DNA of 64,000 nt from an uncultured Eggerthellaceae bacterium (GTDB lineage: Bacteria > Actinomycetota > Coriobacteriia > Coriobacteriales > Eggerthellaceae): positions 1 through 64,000 of the forward strand of contig CATKXW010000001.1 in NCBI GenBank assembly GCA_949840905.1, written 5' to 3'. Made by a program: the position numbers and the translations under genes. Shown here piece after piece: positions 1-8,069 of this stretch (positions are counted from its first letter, which is position 1; each line of letters starts with the position of its first letter). The notes beneath the pieces were generated by a model. It searched no databases. It was not told the DNA's origin and saw only the letters and a program-made list of their open reading frames with translations.

Positions 1-326
1 CCGCCCTTGTCGATAGGGAGCTTCGCGCTCACCATGGGGATGCCTCGTGCGCTCTCCAAGGTCTGGGCGAGGAAGAACGTACGAGTGGATTCTGCTTGGG
101 CCACTACGCTGTCGAGGGGCATCTCTTGGTTGATGATGGCACCTGTAGCCTCGACCGATCGGTCTTCCCTTTCCTCTGCCTGAACTTCCGACACGATAGC
201 GTCATCAGAGTCCACGACCTCATCTTCGAGCGCGAACGCAGCAGTCGGCACAAGACCCAAGGTCAATGCAACAGCGAAGAGCGCCGAGAGAAGATTCCTA
301 CTAAGAGAAGCGACAGGGACGCGCAT
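1..326 (-). CDS. Secreted surface protein, N-terminal part only (runs off the left edge)
   Basis: The start and about 108 residues are visible; the gene continues past base 1. It begins ATG at 326 behind an AGGAG ribosome site (336-340). Residues 1-32 form a signal peptide: Arg near the N-terminus, a hydrophobic core (LLSALFAVALTLGL) and an AFA cleavage site, followed by an acidic stretch. Residues near 85-105 (STRTFFLAQTLESA, then PMVSAKLPI) resemble SSRSYFLVSTLQN and PVVAAQLPL in the large surface protein at 34477-38887, so the two are probably paralogues. Its leader RNA and promoter match those of the surface gene at 31365-33983. The full product is inferred to be a leucine-rich-repeat adhesin; the repeats themselves lie outside the window. 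Confidence 0.75.
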   Translation of the reverse strand, partial: MRVPVASLSRNLLSALFAVALTLGLVPTAAFALEDEVVDSDDAIVSEVQAEEREDRSVEATGAIINQEMPLDSVVAQAESTRTFFLAQTLESARGIPMVSAKLPIDKG

Positions 327-636
327 AGCGATCCGCTCCTTCCGACAAGTGTGATCCATTCACACCGTGGAGGAGGCCCTGTTCGTCGGATGATGCGTGC
401 TGTCGTTTTGCCGATGTGCGAGGAGGGCATCCACCACAGTCGGCAAACTGCGGAGACGCATATAATGACAGAATCAACTGCACACTAAAAAGCGTATCGC
501 GAAAGGCAGATGCCCTCCTCATACACTTTTCAGGTGCTACGGTAGACCGCGAGCGTACGAATAGGCCGCTGCAAACACCAGATGTTTCTATTCAGTTATA
601 TGCGTCTCCTCAGTAAGGAGTACCGCAGTTTGCCAT
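327..636 (-). promoter_or_regulatory. Structured 5' leader RNA, copy 1 (candidate riboswitch-like element)
   Basis: About 310 nt of transcribed leader in front of the surface gene. Seen on the minus strand: helix P1 joins 624-634 to 442-452 (11 bp) and 597-608 to 453-464 (12 bp), both perfect. A small CTCC/GGAG hairpin (606-620) sits between the P1 5' strands. A 10-bp hairpin (521-530 with 488-497) carries AGGGCATCTGCC (505-516) in its loop. That loop can pair over 12 bp, with two wobbles, with GGTGGATGCCCT (424-435), which lies just 3' of P1, making a pseudoknot. A second partner for 424-435 is 367-380 (12 of 14 positions). A 6-bp hairpin (349-365) lies just before the ribosome site. The same plan recurs at 33984-34260 with compensatory base changes. 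No match to a known riboswitch class was recognised by eye. Confidence 0.75.
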
Positions 637-641
637 GTCGG

Positions 642-670
642 AATATAGCATGGCCTTTGCTCGACTTCAA
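642..670 (-). promoter_or_regulatory. Promoter of the left-edge surface gene
   Basis: The -35 box TTGAAG (665-670) and -10 box TATATT (642-647) are separated by exactly 17 bp. The same pair of boxes with the same spacing lies in front of the paralogue at 34265-34293, and TTCGTTTGAAG around the -35 is shared. The predicted start is near 635, at the 5' end of helix P1 of the leader RNA. Between this promoter and base 850 no other feature was recognised. Confidence 0.65.
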
Positions 671-850
671 ACGAAATCTTCGTGCACCACATCCTGAATC
701 GAGGTAATGCGAAAAGGGAAACCCAGCGCAAAGCGTCTATCGATTCTAATTATGAATATTCTGCGAGCCCTATCGCGAGCGGTCATCCGTAGGGCGTGGA
801 CGTTTTCTTGGACGATCCTTAGTAGCCAAAGTACCTCATATTCCTATATT

Positions 851-879
851 ATATTATTATTCTAAATAAATAATAATAT
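851..879 (+). promoter_or_regulatory. A/T-only perfect inverted repeat upstream of the nucleotidyltransferase gene
   Basis: Arms of 11 bp (851-861 and 869-879) are exact reverse complements around a 7-nt centre, in a 30-bp block that is almost pure A/T inside GC-rich DNA. The right arm contains a -10-like TAATAT, and the ATG at 892 follows 12 nt later with no ribosome-binding sequence, so the transcript may start almost at the ATG. Its position suggests an operator and promoter for the two-gene module, possibly autoregulated by the HTH partner. That role is inference. Confidence 0.5.
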
Positions 880-891
880 GAATCGAGCCCC

Positions 892-1419
892 ATGGATAAG
901 AACGAATTGCTCAAAACGCTCCTTGCGATAGATGAAGAAGCCTTTTTGATGGATGGCGAACGCCCTACCCGCTCCCAAGTGATCATCGTTGGCGGTGCGG
1001 CCTTTCTCTTACGAGACATGACCGCTAGACGGATCACCCATGACATAGACATATTGCAAGCCGACACCTTCGTACGACAGATCATCGCCCAATATCCGAA
1101 TGCCAATGGAGCTGTTGCCGCCTACATGGACCACATCCCATACAATTTCGAAGACAGACTGGTGCCTCTGCCCATAAAGACCAAGGCAGTCGACTATTTC
1201 ACCCCTTCGATCGAAGACCTCGCCGTTATGAAGCTTTATGCGGAGCGTCCCGCTGATATGCAAGATATCGACGAGGCAGCACGGAACAACAATATCGACT
1301 GGCAACTGCTCGATCATCTCGTACATGACGCAGGGGAAGCTCATGCTTCGGCGCTCAGTGCAAGGCGCTATGGCGAGATGGTAGGCGCTTTCGAGCGATT
1401 CTATGCGAGGTGGCACTGA
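892..1419 (+). CDS. Nucleotidyltransferase-fold protein (DUF6036-like), putative toxin of a TA module
   Basis: 175 residues. The nucleotidyltransferase signature is visible: GG at residues 34-35 (VIIVGGAAFLL) followed by a DxD pair at 51-53 (THDIDIL), the metal-binding acidic motif of minimal nucleotidyltransferases. The layout, a hydrophobic strand, GG, then DID and a helical C-terminal half, resembles DUF6036/AbiEii-type proteins, many of which are toxins that modify tRNA or proteins. Its stop overlaps the next start by one base (TGATG), so the pair is translationally coupled. No Shine-Dalgarno sequence precedes the ATG. Whether it is toxic is inferred from family resemblance and gene pairing only; a housekeeping transferase cannot be excluded. 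Confidence 0.7.
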   Translation: MDKNELLKTLLAIDEEAFLMDGERPTRSQVIIVGGAAFLLRDMTARRITHDIDILQADTFVRQIIAQYPNANGAVAAYMDHIPYNFEDRLVPLPIKTKAVDYFTPSIEDLAVMKLYAERPADMQDIDEAARNNNIDWQLLDHLVHDAGEAHASALSARRYGEMVGAFERFYARWH

Positions 1420-1946
1420 TGAACCTCACGTTCAAGGGATTCCTGCGCAGCTACTGTCGAGAGCTGACCGGCCTGCAGACCGATAATCTGAGGAAGCTCT
1501 GCAAAGCGGTCGCCACAGATGCTCCCGCCGCCGCAGAAGCGGTCATGTTATTCGCCGCAGTCCAACACAGAGCAGACTACCTCGCTCGCTTGAGCGGAGG
1601 AACGTGGATGGAGCACGATTATCTGATCCAAGCACAGACTTTAGACGCGATCGATGACCTTCAAACCTACCTTGAGTCCAGCAAGGCGCCCACGCGATAC
1701 AAGAAGGTCTGGAACGCCTACCTCGCAAAACGAGACAGGATCCTAGCGGATCGGCGCATCATCGAGCTCATGCGCCAACGGACCCTCGAAGCGCTAGAGA
1801 AGACCGGCACCACCGTCTACCGTCTTTGCAAAGACCTCGACATGAACCTCGGAAACGCCTATGCATACCTTCACGCAGGCGATACCGCGAAGGTGAGCAA
1901 GGACACAGCGCGCCGTATCATGGAGTACGCCGATAGCGCTTCTTAA
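1419..1946 (+). CDS. Helix-turn-helix partner of the nucleotidyltransferase (putative antitoxin)
   Basis: 175 residues from the ATG at 1419, preferred over GTG 1410 because GAGGTGG lies at proper spacing before it. The N-terminal two thirds are helical without a family I recognise. The last 50 residues ([20 protein letters not shown], then [13 protein letters not shown]) read like an XRE-type HTH with a turn between two short helices. A DNA-binding protein coupled to a nucleotidyltransferase fits an antitoxin/autorepressor, and the inverted repeat at 851-879 is a candidate target. Its TAA stop overlaps the convergent stop of the ABC ATPase gene in the sequence TTAA (1943-1946). Function is inferred, not shown. 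Confidence 0.6.
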   Translation: MNLTFKGFLRSYCRELTGLQTDNLRKLCKAVATDAPAAAEAVMLFAAVQHRADYLARLSGGTWMEHDYLIQAQTLDAIDDLQTYLESSKAPTRYKKVWNAYLAKRDRILADRRIIELMRQRTLEALEKTGTTVYRLCKDLDMNLGNAYAYLHAGDTAKVSKDTARRIMEYADSAS

Positions 1947-2767
1947 TCGTCGAACAGAGGAGCGGGCTCGTCAGAGGTGGGGGCGTGGTGCTTCACGGCG
2001 TCGAAGGTGAAGGTGCGCAGGAAGCGTTGGGCGCGCTCGGTGCGCGGGTGAGAGAAGAACTCCTCAGGAGCGCCCGATTCCATGATGACTCCTTCGTCGA
2101 AGAACAGCACGCGATCGGCCACAGCGCGAGCGAACGACATCTCGTGCGTGACGATGAGCATGGTCTTGCCCTGTTCGGCCAGGTCCAATATCACGTCGAG
2201 CACTTCTCGCACCATCTCGGGGTCGAGGGCCGCCGTCACCTCGTCGAACAGCATAACTTCTGGATGCATGGCCAACGCGCGCACGATGGCCACGCGCTGC
2301 TTCTGGCCGCCCGACAGCTGCCGCGGGAAGGCATCCTTCTTGTCCAGCAGCCCCACGCGCTCCAACAGCTTCTCGGCCTCGGCCACGCACTCCTCGCGCT
2401 TGCGCTTCTGAGCCTTCATGGGCGCCAAGATGATGTTCTCGAGCACCGTCTTGTGCGGGAACAGGTCGTAGCTCTGAAACACCATGCCCACCTTCTGCCG
2501 GATCTGAGCGATGTTCTTCGCCTCAGCGCTCACCGGCTGGCCATCGAGCAGGATCGTGCCACCCTGGATGGGCTCCAACGCGTTGATGCAGCGAAGGAAC
2601 GTGGACTTGCCGCAACCAGAAGGCCCGATGATGACGATGACCTCCCCTTGCGCCACCTCCAAGCTGATATCGTCCAACACCACATGCTCGCCGTAGACCT
2701 TGCGCAGATGCTCGATGCGCAACAGCGGCTCGAATGCGGCGGTGTTAGCGTTCGTCGGCTCGCTCAT
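1943..2767 (-). CDS. Polar amino-acid-type ABC transporter ATP-binding protein
   Basis: 274 residues of the GlnQ/HisP type. Walker [10 protein letters not shown] lies at residues 48-56, the Q-loop in [11 protein letters not shown], the signature LSGGQKQR near 148-155, Walker B VMLFDEV near 170, and the switch His in VTHEMSF near 205. It energises uptake through the two permeases encoded just upstream. The ATG at 2767 overlaps the upstream stop (ATGA) behind GAGGTGG, so it is preferred to an ATG four codons earlier. No periplasmic-type binding protein gene is found in this cluster, so the substrate cannot be named from context. Confidence 0.92.
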   Translation of the reverse strand: MSEPTNANTAAFEPLLRIEHLRKVYGEHVVLDDISLEVAQGEVIVIIGPSGCGKSTFLRCINALEPIQGGTILLDGQPVSAEAKNIAQIRQKVGMVFQSYDLFPHKTVLENIILAPMKAQKRKREECVAEAEKLLERVGLLDKKDAFPRQLSGGQKQRVAIVRALAMHPEVMLFDEVTAALDPEMVREVLDVILDLAEQGKTMLIVTHEMSFARAVADRVLFFDEGVIMESGAPEEFFSHPRTERAQRFLRTFTFDAVKHHAPTSDEPAPLFDD

Positions 2768-3444
2768 GCGACGGCCCACCTCTTCTCAAGATAGCTCGCC
2801 AGCATGGAGAGCGGCCAACATACGATGAAGTACAAGAACAAGATGGTGCCGTAGATGCCGAACACAGCGTTCGGCGACACCATGCGATTCGCCTCGATGA
2901 TCTGCTGGCCCACTTTCATAACCTCCACCACGCCTATCATCATGACCAGGCTGGTGGTCTTGATCATGCGCGTGATGAGGTTGACCGATGTGGGGATCAG
3001 CTGTCGCATGGCCTGAGGGATGATGACCTGAAGGTATATCTGCGGCTTAGACAGGCCAAGGGCCTCGGCGCTCTCGTACTGGTGACGCGGGATGGAGGTG
3101 AGCGCACCGCGCACCAGGTCGCCCATCTCACCGGTGCCCCAGAACGTGAACACGATGATGGAAGCCAGCTCCGCTGATATGTTGATGCCGAACACGCGAG
3201 TGGCTCCGAAGAACACCACGAACAGCAGCACCAGCTGGGGCATGATGCGCACGATCTCCAGATACAGGCGCGATATCACCTTCGCCACCGGGTTCTTCCA
3301 GGTCATGAACACGCCGAACAGCATTCCCAAGGGAAGACTGAGCAGCACTGATATGAGCGCCACCTGCACCGAAACCCACAGGCCCCCCAAAAGGCGCAGC
3401 GCATTGGTTCCGTTCAACAGAACGTCAAGCCCCAAGGCTTCCAT
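2764..3444 (-). CDS. Amino-acid-type ABC transporter permease (second)
   Basis: 226 residues with about five membrane segments. The EAA loop that contacts the ATPase is visible ([23 protein letters not shown], near residues 122-144), the hallmark of His/Glu/Gln/Arg-type permeases. It overlaps the other permease by 20 bp at its start and the ATPase by 4 bp at its end, so the three are one translational unit. It probably forms a heterodimer with the product of 3425-4084. Confidence 0.9.
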   Translation of the reverse strand: MEALGLDVLLNGTNALRLLGGLWVSVQVALISVLLSLPLGMLFGVFMTWKNPVAKVISRLYLEIVRIMPQLVLLFVVFFGATRVFGINISAELASIIVFTFWGTGEMGDLVRGALTSIPRHQYESAEALGLSKPQIYLQVIIPQAMRQLIPTSVNLITRMIKTTSLVMMIGVVEVMKVGQQIIEANRMVSPNAVFGIYGTILFLYFIVCWPLSMLASYLEKRWAVA

Positions 3445-4084
3445 AGCGCAGCCTCCTTTCGATGACAGAGCCGACGATGGACACCGGCAAGATGATGATC
3501 AGATAGAAGATGACCAGCAGCACCAAGCATTCGGTGGTCTGGTAGTACAGGCCGATGAGATCCTTCGCCGTGAACATGAGGTCCATCAAGCTGATGGCCG
3601 AGAACACGCTGGTCTCTTTAAGCAGGAAGATGATGTTGGCCACGAACGACGGGAAGCACAGCGCCCATGCCTGGGGCAGCACCACATAGCGCATCACCTG
3701 CAGGCGCGTGAGGCCCAAAGAAAGCGCGCTCTCCCGCTGAACGTCGCTCACCGCGTCAAGGCCGCTGCGGAACGATTCGGCCATGTAGCTGCCACCATGG
3801 AGCGCAAGACCCACCGCACCGCACACATCCGCGCCGATGGGAATGCCCAGACGCGGAAGGCCGAAGTAGATGAAGAACAGCTGGATCAACAGAGGCGTGT
3901 TGCGGAATATCTCCACATACACCCGCAGCACCTGTCGCAACACCGGCACATGGAAGTGATCGACCAGGGCCACCACCAAGCCGATGACGATGGAGCCAGC
4001 GATGCCGATCCACCCTATCTTCAAGGTGAGCATCATGGCTTCCCAGAACAGCGGCAGGTAATCCACCATGGCTTCCACATTCAT
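3425..4084 (-). CDS. Amino-acid-type ABC transporter permease (first)
   Basis: 219 residues. Membrane segments alternate with an EAA loop (RESALSLGLTRLQVMRYVVLP, near 118-138) that follows a GGSYMAESFRSGL stretch typical of HisM/GlnP proteins. Its start overlaps the end of the ParA-like gene by 4 bp (ATGA), tying transporter translation to that gene. It should form the membrane channel together with the permease encoded at 2764-3444. Substrate unknown. Confidence 0.9.
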   Translation of the reverse strand: MNVEAMVDYLPLFWEAMMLTLKIGWIGIAGSIVIGLVVALVDHFHVPVLRQVLRVYVEIFRNTPLLIQLFFIYFGLPRLGIPIGADVCGAVGLALHGGSYMAESFRSGLDAVSDVQRESALSLGLTRLQVMRYVVLPQAWALCFPSFVANIIFLLKETSVFSAISLMDLMFTAKDLIGLYYQTTECLVLLVIFYLIIILPVSIVGSVIERRLRYGSLGA

Positions 4085-4818
4085 GGGCGCACCTCCTGCC
4101 AGGGCGTGCGCACGTACGGAGCGATCGCGATGAGAGGCGCCACATCGGCCAACGCCTCGATGCGCGCCTGCTCGCTCACCGTTAAAGGATCGGGATCAGC
4201 GGGCGTCGTCAGGTACTTCTCGGGCACCGTGATGCCTACCAAGGGCAGCCCGGTCTCCTCTGCCACCGCCTGGGACACCTCAGCCCCTTGCTCGATGACG
4301 TCAAGGTCGGTCTGGTCCATGAGGTGGGCATTGCTGATGATGCCGGTGGCTCGCAGATGCGAAGCATGCTCGATCTCGCGAAGGATGCGGAGCGCCTCGT
4401 CCGCCTCAGCGGTGCCGATGCGCAGAGCGTTCACCACGTAGAAGAACCCGTAAGGTCGCCCTTGGATCGACAACGCGAAACGACCGAGCGCCGTCGCTCC
4501 CACATCATCGCCTCCCGCATCGATGAGCACCGGTGCTTCGGCGGTGGCAGCCTCGATGATGGGCACGATGGCCCCATTGAGCCCCGGAGCATCCAGGTTG
4601 CTGCCCGCCTCGGAGAACTTCGGTGCCACCACCGCCACGCCGTTCTCTTCGAGCAGACGACGGTATTCCGCCGAACGGAAGTAGGGGTTCACCACGTCGA
4701 GGTCAGCCAAGGTGGGCCGGGTGCCCGCAGCTGCCGCCTGAAGGGCCAGGTTCAGCGAGAGCGTGGTCTTGCCCACGCCGTAATGCCCCGCCACTATGTT
4801 GATGGGTTCGAGGTCCAT
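4081..4818 (-). CDS. ParA/MinD-like P-loop ATPase of unknown role
   Basis: 245 residues. A Walker A-like loop GHYGVGKTT sits at residues 11-19, followed by a Walker B-like strand TLADLDVVNPYF with the Asp pair typical of MinD/ParA/CooC enzymes, and later VLIDAGGDDVG. The protein therefore probably binds and hydrolyses ATP. It lies between an acyl-CoA synthetase gene (4-nt gap) and the ABC permeases (4-bp overlap), which is not a usual place for a partitioning ATPase, and there is no ParB. It might handle a metallo-centre or help place the transporter, but the sequence does not decide. Confidence 0.75.
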   Translation of the reverse strand: MDLEPINIVAGHYGVGKTTLSLNLALQAAAAGTRPTLADLDVVNPYFRSAEYRRLLEENGVAVVAPKFSEAGSNLDAPGLNGAIVPIIEAATAEAPVLIDAGGDDVGATALGRFALSIQGRPYGFFYVVNALRIGTAEADEALRILREIEHASHLRATGIISNAHLMDQTDLDVIEQGAEVSQAVAEETGLPLVGITVPEKYLTTPADPDPLTVSEQARIEALADVAPLIAIAPYVRTPWQEVRP

Positions 4819-4822
4819 CTCC

Positions 4823-6607
4823 TTAGACGAGCCCCTCAGGGGTGACGACCTTCTCGTTCTCGTCGGCCTCGCGGATCGCCACGCGCCGGATCTTGCCGTT
4901 CACGGTGCGCGGCAGCTCCTTCACGTACTCGATGATGCGCGGATACTTGTAGGGTGCCGTCTGCTCCTTCACCCAGGCCTGCAGCTCACAGGTCAGCTCA
5001 TCGCTGGGCGCATGGCCCTCGGCCAGCACCACGGTCGCCTTCACCAGCGCACCGCGCTCAGGATCAGGTACGCCGGTCACCGCCACCTCGCGCACTGCCG
5101 GATGCTCCAGCAGCACCGATTCTATCTCGAAGGGCCCGATGCGGTAGCCGCTCGACTTGATGACATCGTCGTTGCGGCCCACGAACCAGAAATAGCCGTC
5201 CTCATCCATCCATGCCGTGTCACCTGTATGGTACCAACCATCGTGCATGGCCGAGGCGGTCTTCTCCGCGTCGCGGTAGTACTCCATCATGATGCCCGCC
5301 GGATACGGGTCGATATGGATGCATATCTCGCCGGTCTCGCCCACGGCGCATTCCGTCCCGTCCCCGCGCAGCAGCGCCACCTTATACAGCGGGACCGGCT
5401 TGCCCATCGATCCCGCGCGCGGCGTGGAGTTCGTCAGGTTGCCGATGGTGAGCGGGGTCTCTGTCTGGCCGAATCCTTCATAGATGGTCAGGCCGGTGTG
5501 CTCTTTCCAAAAATCGAACAGATCAGGGTTCAGCGCCTCGCCTGCCGTAGTGGAATATTCCAGAGACGACAAGTCGAAAGCATCCACATCGGCACCCATC
5601 ATCAGGCGATACATGGTGGGCGGGCAGCACAACGTGGTGATGCCGTACTTGCCGATCAGCCCCAGTATCTCCTCTGGATGGAAGCGATCGAAATCATAGG
5701 TGAACACGCATGCTTCCATGAGCCACTGGCCATAGAACTTGCCCCATACAGCCTTGCCCCAACCGGTGTCGGCGATGGTGAAATGGATGCCGTCGGGCCG
5801 CACGTTATGCCAGTGCTTCGCCGTTATGAGGTGTCCGATGGCGTAAGAGCTGTCGTGCAGCACCATCTTCGGATTGCCCGAAGTCCCCGACGAGAAGTAC
5901 ATCAGCATGGGCTCGGCTGCTACCGTTTCGCGACGCGCGAAGTCCTCTGAAGCAGCGCGGACGCCGGTGTTGAAGTCATGCCAGCCGTCCCGTTCTATCC
6001 CTGCCGCGCAGATGCCCTGCTCACCGGAGAGAGCCTCACCGATGAGCGCATCGTCCTCCACCAGCAGACGTCCTTCTGCGTCGCGAGCGGTCAGCCCAGC
6101 ACCGGCCGGGTTCACCAACACCAACGTCTCCACGCTCGGACATTCCTTCACGGCTGCGTCCACCACATCGGCGATATCACCGGCATCGGTGGCGATGACG
6201 GCCTTGATATCCGCGCCGTTCAGGCGATAGACCAGGTCGTGTTCCTTCAACATGAACGTCGCAGGCACCATAACGGCTCCCAGCTTGGCCAGCGCCAGAG
6301 CCACGAACCAGAACTGATAATGGCGCCGCAAGACCACCAGCACGAAATCGCCGCGACCGATGCCGAGAGAGGCCAGGTAGTTCGCGGTCTTATCAGACCA
6401 GCGCTTCATGTCGGCGAACGTGAAGAAGTGCTCCTCCCCTTCCGGATTGCACCACACCATGGCCATACGGTCAGGATCGTTCAGCGCGATGTCATCCACC
6501 ACATCGTGAGCGAAATTGAAGTCTTCCGGAAAATGGACGTCGAAGGTGGCCAGAAGGCCGTCTTCAGTATAGGTCTCGTCAACGTAGCGCTCGTTTATGT
6601 TCCTCAT
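4823..6607 (-). CDS. AMP-forming acyl-CoA synthetase (acetyl/medium-chain acyl type)
   Basis: 594 residues of the ANL superfamily. The AMP-binding P-loop YFSSGTSGNPKM lies near residue 245, YEGFGQTET (A5 core) near 380, the adenine-binding YHTGDTAWMDEDGYFWFVGR near 460-480, the hinge GRNDDVIKSSGYRIGPFEIE, and the catalytic Lys of the C-terminal lobe in PRTVNGKIRR near 575. It should activate a carboxylic acid to its CoA thioester. The ATG at 6607 has GGAAAG upstream; a longer frame upstream is basic and non-homologous and was not used. The neighbouring transporter genes and XRE-cupin regulator suggest uptake and activation of one carboxylate, but the substrate is not identified. Confidence 0.9.
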   Translation of the reverse strand: MRNINERYVDETYTEDGLLATFDVHFPEDFNFAHDVVDDIALNDPDRMAMVWCNPEGEEHFFTFADMKRWSDKTANYLASLGIGRGDFVLVVLRRHYQFWFVALALAKLGAVMVPATFMLKEHDLVYRLNGADIKAVIATDAGDIADVVDAAVKECPSVETLVLVNPAGAGLTARDAEGRLLVEDDALIGEALSGEQGICAAGIERDGWHDFNTGVRAASEDFARRETVAAEPMLMYFSSGTSGNPKMVLHDSSYAIGHLITAKHWHNVRPDGIHFTIADTGWGKAVWGKFYGQWLMEACVFTYDFDRFHPEEILGLIGKYGITTLCCPPTMYRLMMGADVDAFDLSSLEYSTTAGEALNPDLFDFWKEHTGLTIYEGFGQTETPLTIGNLTNSTPRAGSMGKPVPLYKVALLRGDGTECAVGETGEICIHIDPYPAGIMMEYYRDAEKTASAMHDGWYHTGDTAWMDEDGYFWFVGRNDDVIKSSGYRIGPFEIESVLLEHPAVREVAVTGVPDPERGALVKATVVLAEGHAPSDELTCELQAWVKEQTAPYKYPRIIEYVKELPRTVNGKIRRVAIREADENEKVVTPEGLV

Positions 6608-6733
6608 GATGGGCTTCTTTCCTTTGCGTGAGCGATGCCGCCGCAGGCGCGCACCGCGAGAACCGACAGAGAGAGTTGGTCTTTTAGGCGCCCGCTTTCG
6701 CTCCTTCACTGAGGGAACGCAGAGCGGCTGCGC

Positions 6734-7318
6734 CTAGCTAATCGCGTCTCGCTGCGGTTTCAGCACGATGGCCAAGAACACGCAAGGCTCGCCACCCGTG
6801 GCGATCATGCCATGGCCACGGCCGGAATCATACATGAGCAGATCCCCTGGCCCGAGGTCTTCCACATGCTCCTCGTAGGCGAAGCGCATGTGACCGGAGA
6901 TGATGTAGTCGATCTCCTGTCCTTCGTGGTAGGAAAGATGGATGGGCTGCTCTTGCACCTCTTCCAGATACGGAGCGGTCACCAAGAACGGTTCGGCCAG
7001 CTTGTTGCGGAAGTGCGGCGCCTTATGCAGATATTCGAAGCCCGCACGGCGTTTGATGGAGAGACCGCCGTCGTTCGGCGTGAGCGAGTAGCCGCTCAGA
7101 TGGGGGTTCTCGCCGGTGAGCAGCTCGATCACATCGACGCCCAGCTTGTCGGCGCATTTATACAGGAAGGTGAACGAGAGGTCTTGGTCGCCCTGTTCTT
7201 GGGCTGCGTATTCCTCTTGCGTGCGTCCGGTCGCCTCAGCCATCTCTTGTTGAGAGAAGCCCATGTCCTCCCGCAGAAGACGGATGCGCGTCGCCACTTC
7301 CTTTATGTTCGGCTCCAC
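6734..7318 (-). CDS. XRE-family transcriptional regulator with cupin sensor domain
   Basis: 194 residues from a GTG at 7318 behind GAGGGGA. An HTH lies near residues 8-62 (RLLREDMGFSQQEMAEATGR) and a C-terminal cupin near 115-190 (HEGQEIDYIISGHM, then LGPGDLLMYDSGRGHGM), the usual two-domain layout of small-molecule-responsive XRE-cupin regulators. The frame remains open upstream through the tRNA-Pro gene, but that extension is merely a reading of the tRNA. The gene precedes the acyl-CoA synthetase in the same direction (126-nt gap) and probably controls it and the transporter. Confidence 0.85.
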   Translation of the reverse strand: MEPNIKEVATRIRLLREDMGFSQQEMAEATGRTQEEYAAQEQGDQDLSFTFLYKCADKLGVDVIELLTGENPHLSGYSLTPNDGGLSIKRRAGFEYLHKAPHFRNKLAEPFLVTAPYLEEVQEQPIHLSYHEGQEIDYIISGHMRFAYEEHVEDLGPGDLLMYDSGRGHGMIATGGEPCVFLAIVLKPQRDAIS

Positions 7319-7341
7319 CGTAGCTTTCCCCTCTAACGAGC

Positions 7342-7371
7342 AAGGCCCACCGCGCTTCCGCTGTGGGCCTA
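7342..7371 (-). terminator. Hairpin downstream of tRNA-Pro
   Basis: An 8-bp perfect stem (343-350 with 363-370 of this kilobase, AGGCCCAC/GTGGGCCT) with a 12-nt loop, followed on the minus strand by TTGCTCGTT. It lies 12 nt past the tRNA 3' end and before the GTG of the regulator, so it should end the tRNA transcript. Confidence 0.6.
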
Positions 7372-7382
7372 GGTCCTTCGTG

Positions 7383-7459
7383 TGGTCGGGGCGACAGGAT
7401 TCGAACCTGCGACATCCTGCTCCCAAAGCAGGCGCGCTACCAGGCTGCGCCACGCCCCG
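7383..7459 (-). tRNA. tRNA-Pro(TGG)
   Basis: 77 nt with encoded CCA. The 7-bp acceptor stem CGGGGCG/CGCCCCG is perfect, the D arm contains GGTAGCGC, the anticodon stem CCTGC/GCAGG encloses TTTGGGA with anticodon TGG, and the T arm has GGTTCGAATCC. It reads UGG and so serves CCA/CCG and related proline codons. Readings of this gene in both directions create spurious protein frames, which were discarded. Confidence 0.97.
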
Positions 7460-7479
7460 GCTGCGAAATAGCGTTGTTC

Positions 7480-7485
7480 AGTATA
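7480..7485 (-). promoter_or_regulatory. -10 box of the tRNA-Pro promoter
   Basis: TATACT on the minus strand, 20 bp before the tRNA 5' end; the -35 region is not clear. From 7486 to the rpoZ stop at 7744 (about 258 nt) I see no gene. The stretch contains only a 12-bp palindrome AGCGAGCTCGCT near 7665-7676 and should be the 3' region of the rpoZ transcript. Confidence 0.5.
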
Positions 7486-7743
7486 GCAAAAGTGACGGAA
7501 CTGGACAGGACGTCACTCCCATTTTCGGTCAGGTTCGCAGACCTTTCCGAAAGGGGTCGAAGAAAGAAGCTTTCCGTCTCCAGCTCAACATATCCCCTGG
7601 TGTTCAGCTGGCTTCGCAGATCGATCGCCCGACCGTGCCACCCAAAAAGCGATCGGAGGGCACGACGAAGCGAGCTCGCTCTTGGCGGGCTGGCAAAGGG
7701 AGATTCTTTCGATGAGGAAGGTCGCTCCTACAGCGAGAAGATC

Positions 7744-8004
7744 CTAGTGGTTCTTCGCGTCGATGGAGGAGGGGTCGAAAGAGACCTCGCCACGAGCGAC
7801 CTCGTCGAAAGCCAAAGAGAGCGGCTTGACGCCAGCTGCACGGGCGATCTCGACGGCGGTCTGCAATTGCAACGCACGGTCGCGCTGGCCGCGCATCATA
7901 TCGTTGATGTCATGGGCACGCTTCGACGCGACGGAGCAGAGCAGGAAACGGTCGTTCTCGGTCTCGTCCAACAGAACGTCGATCTGGGGTTCGATTATGC
8001 TCAT
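7744..8004 (-). CDS. rpoZ: RNA polymerase omega subunit
   Basis: 86 residues from the ATG at 8004, with AAGGA about 10 nt upstream. The omega core is visible: EPQIDVLLDETENDRFLL, then ASKRAHDIND near residues 28-37 and RALQLQTAVEIARAAG, the conserved helix that clamps beta-prime. The protein assists assembly of RNA polymerase. A longer frame upstream would overlap the spacer after gmk and lacks homology. It follows gmk by 65 nt, an order common in Actinobacteria and Firmicutes. Confidence 0.93.
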   Translation of the reverse strand: MSIIEPQIDVLLDETENDRFLLCSVASKRAHDINDMMRGQRDRALQLQTAVEIARAAGVKPLSLAFDEVARGEVSFDPSSIDAKNH

Positions 8005-8069
8005 GGTGCGTGGATCCTTAGGGTTCGTAAGCCTTCGTTTCGGAAGCTCAGCGGTGCGAGCGACCATTC

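Noticed and set aside
597-634. Resemblance of the leader 5' end (CAAAC ... GACGCA) to the c-di-GMP-I (GEMM) riboswitch
   Set aside because: The GGCAAAC segment is part of a long-range helix here, the GAAA tetraloop and the second helix with its receptor are missing, and spacing differs.
892-1946. Assignment of the nucleotidyltransferase pair to the AbiE system
   Set aside because: The order and the partner protein do not match AbiEi; only the nucleotidyltransferase fold is shared.
3092-4441. 449-codon plus-strand frame over the ABC permease genes
   Set aside because: Antisense shadow of conserved permeases; no homology or start signals.
7319-7459. N-terminal extension of the XRE-cupin regulator and a plus-strand frame with DRIRTCDILLPKQ
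   Set aside because: Both are readings of tRNA-Pro; a terminator separates the tRNA from the real GTG start at 7318.
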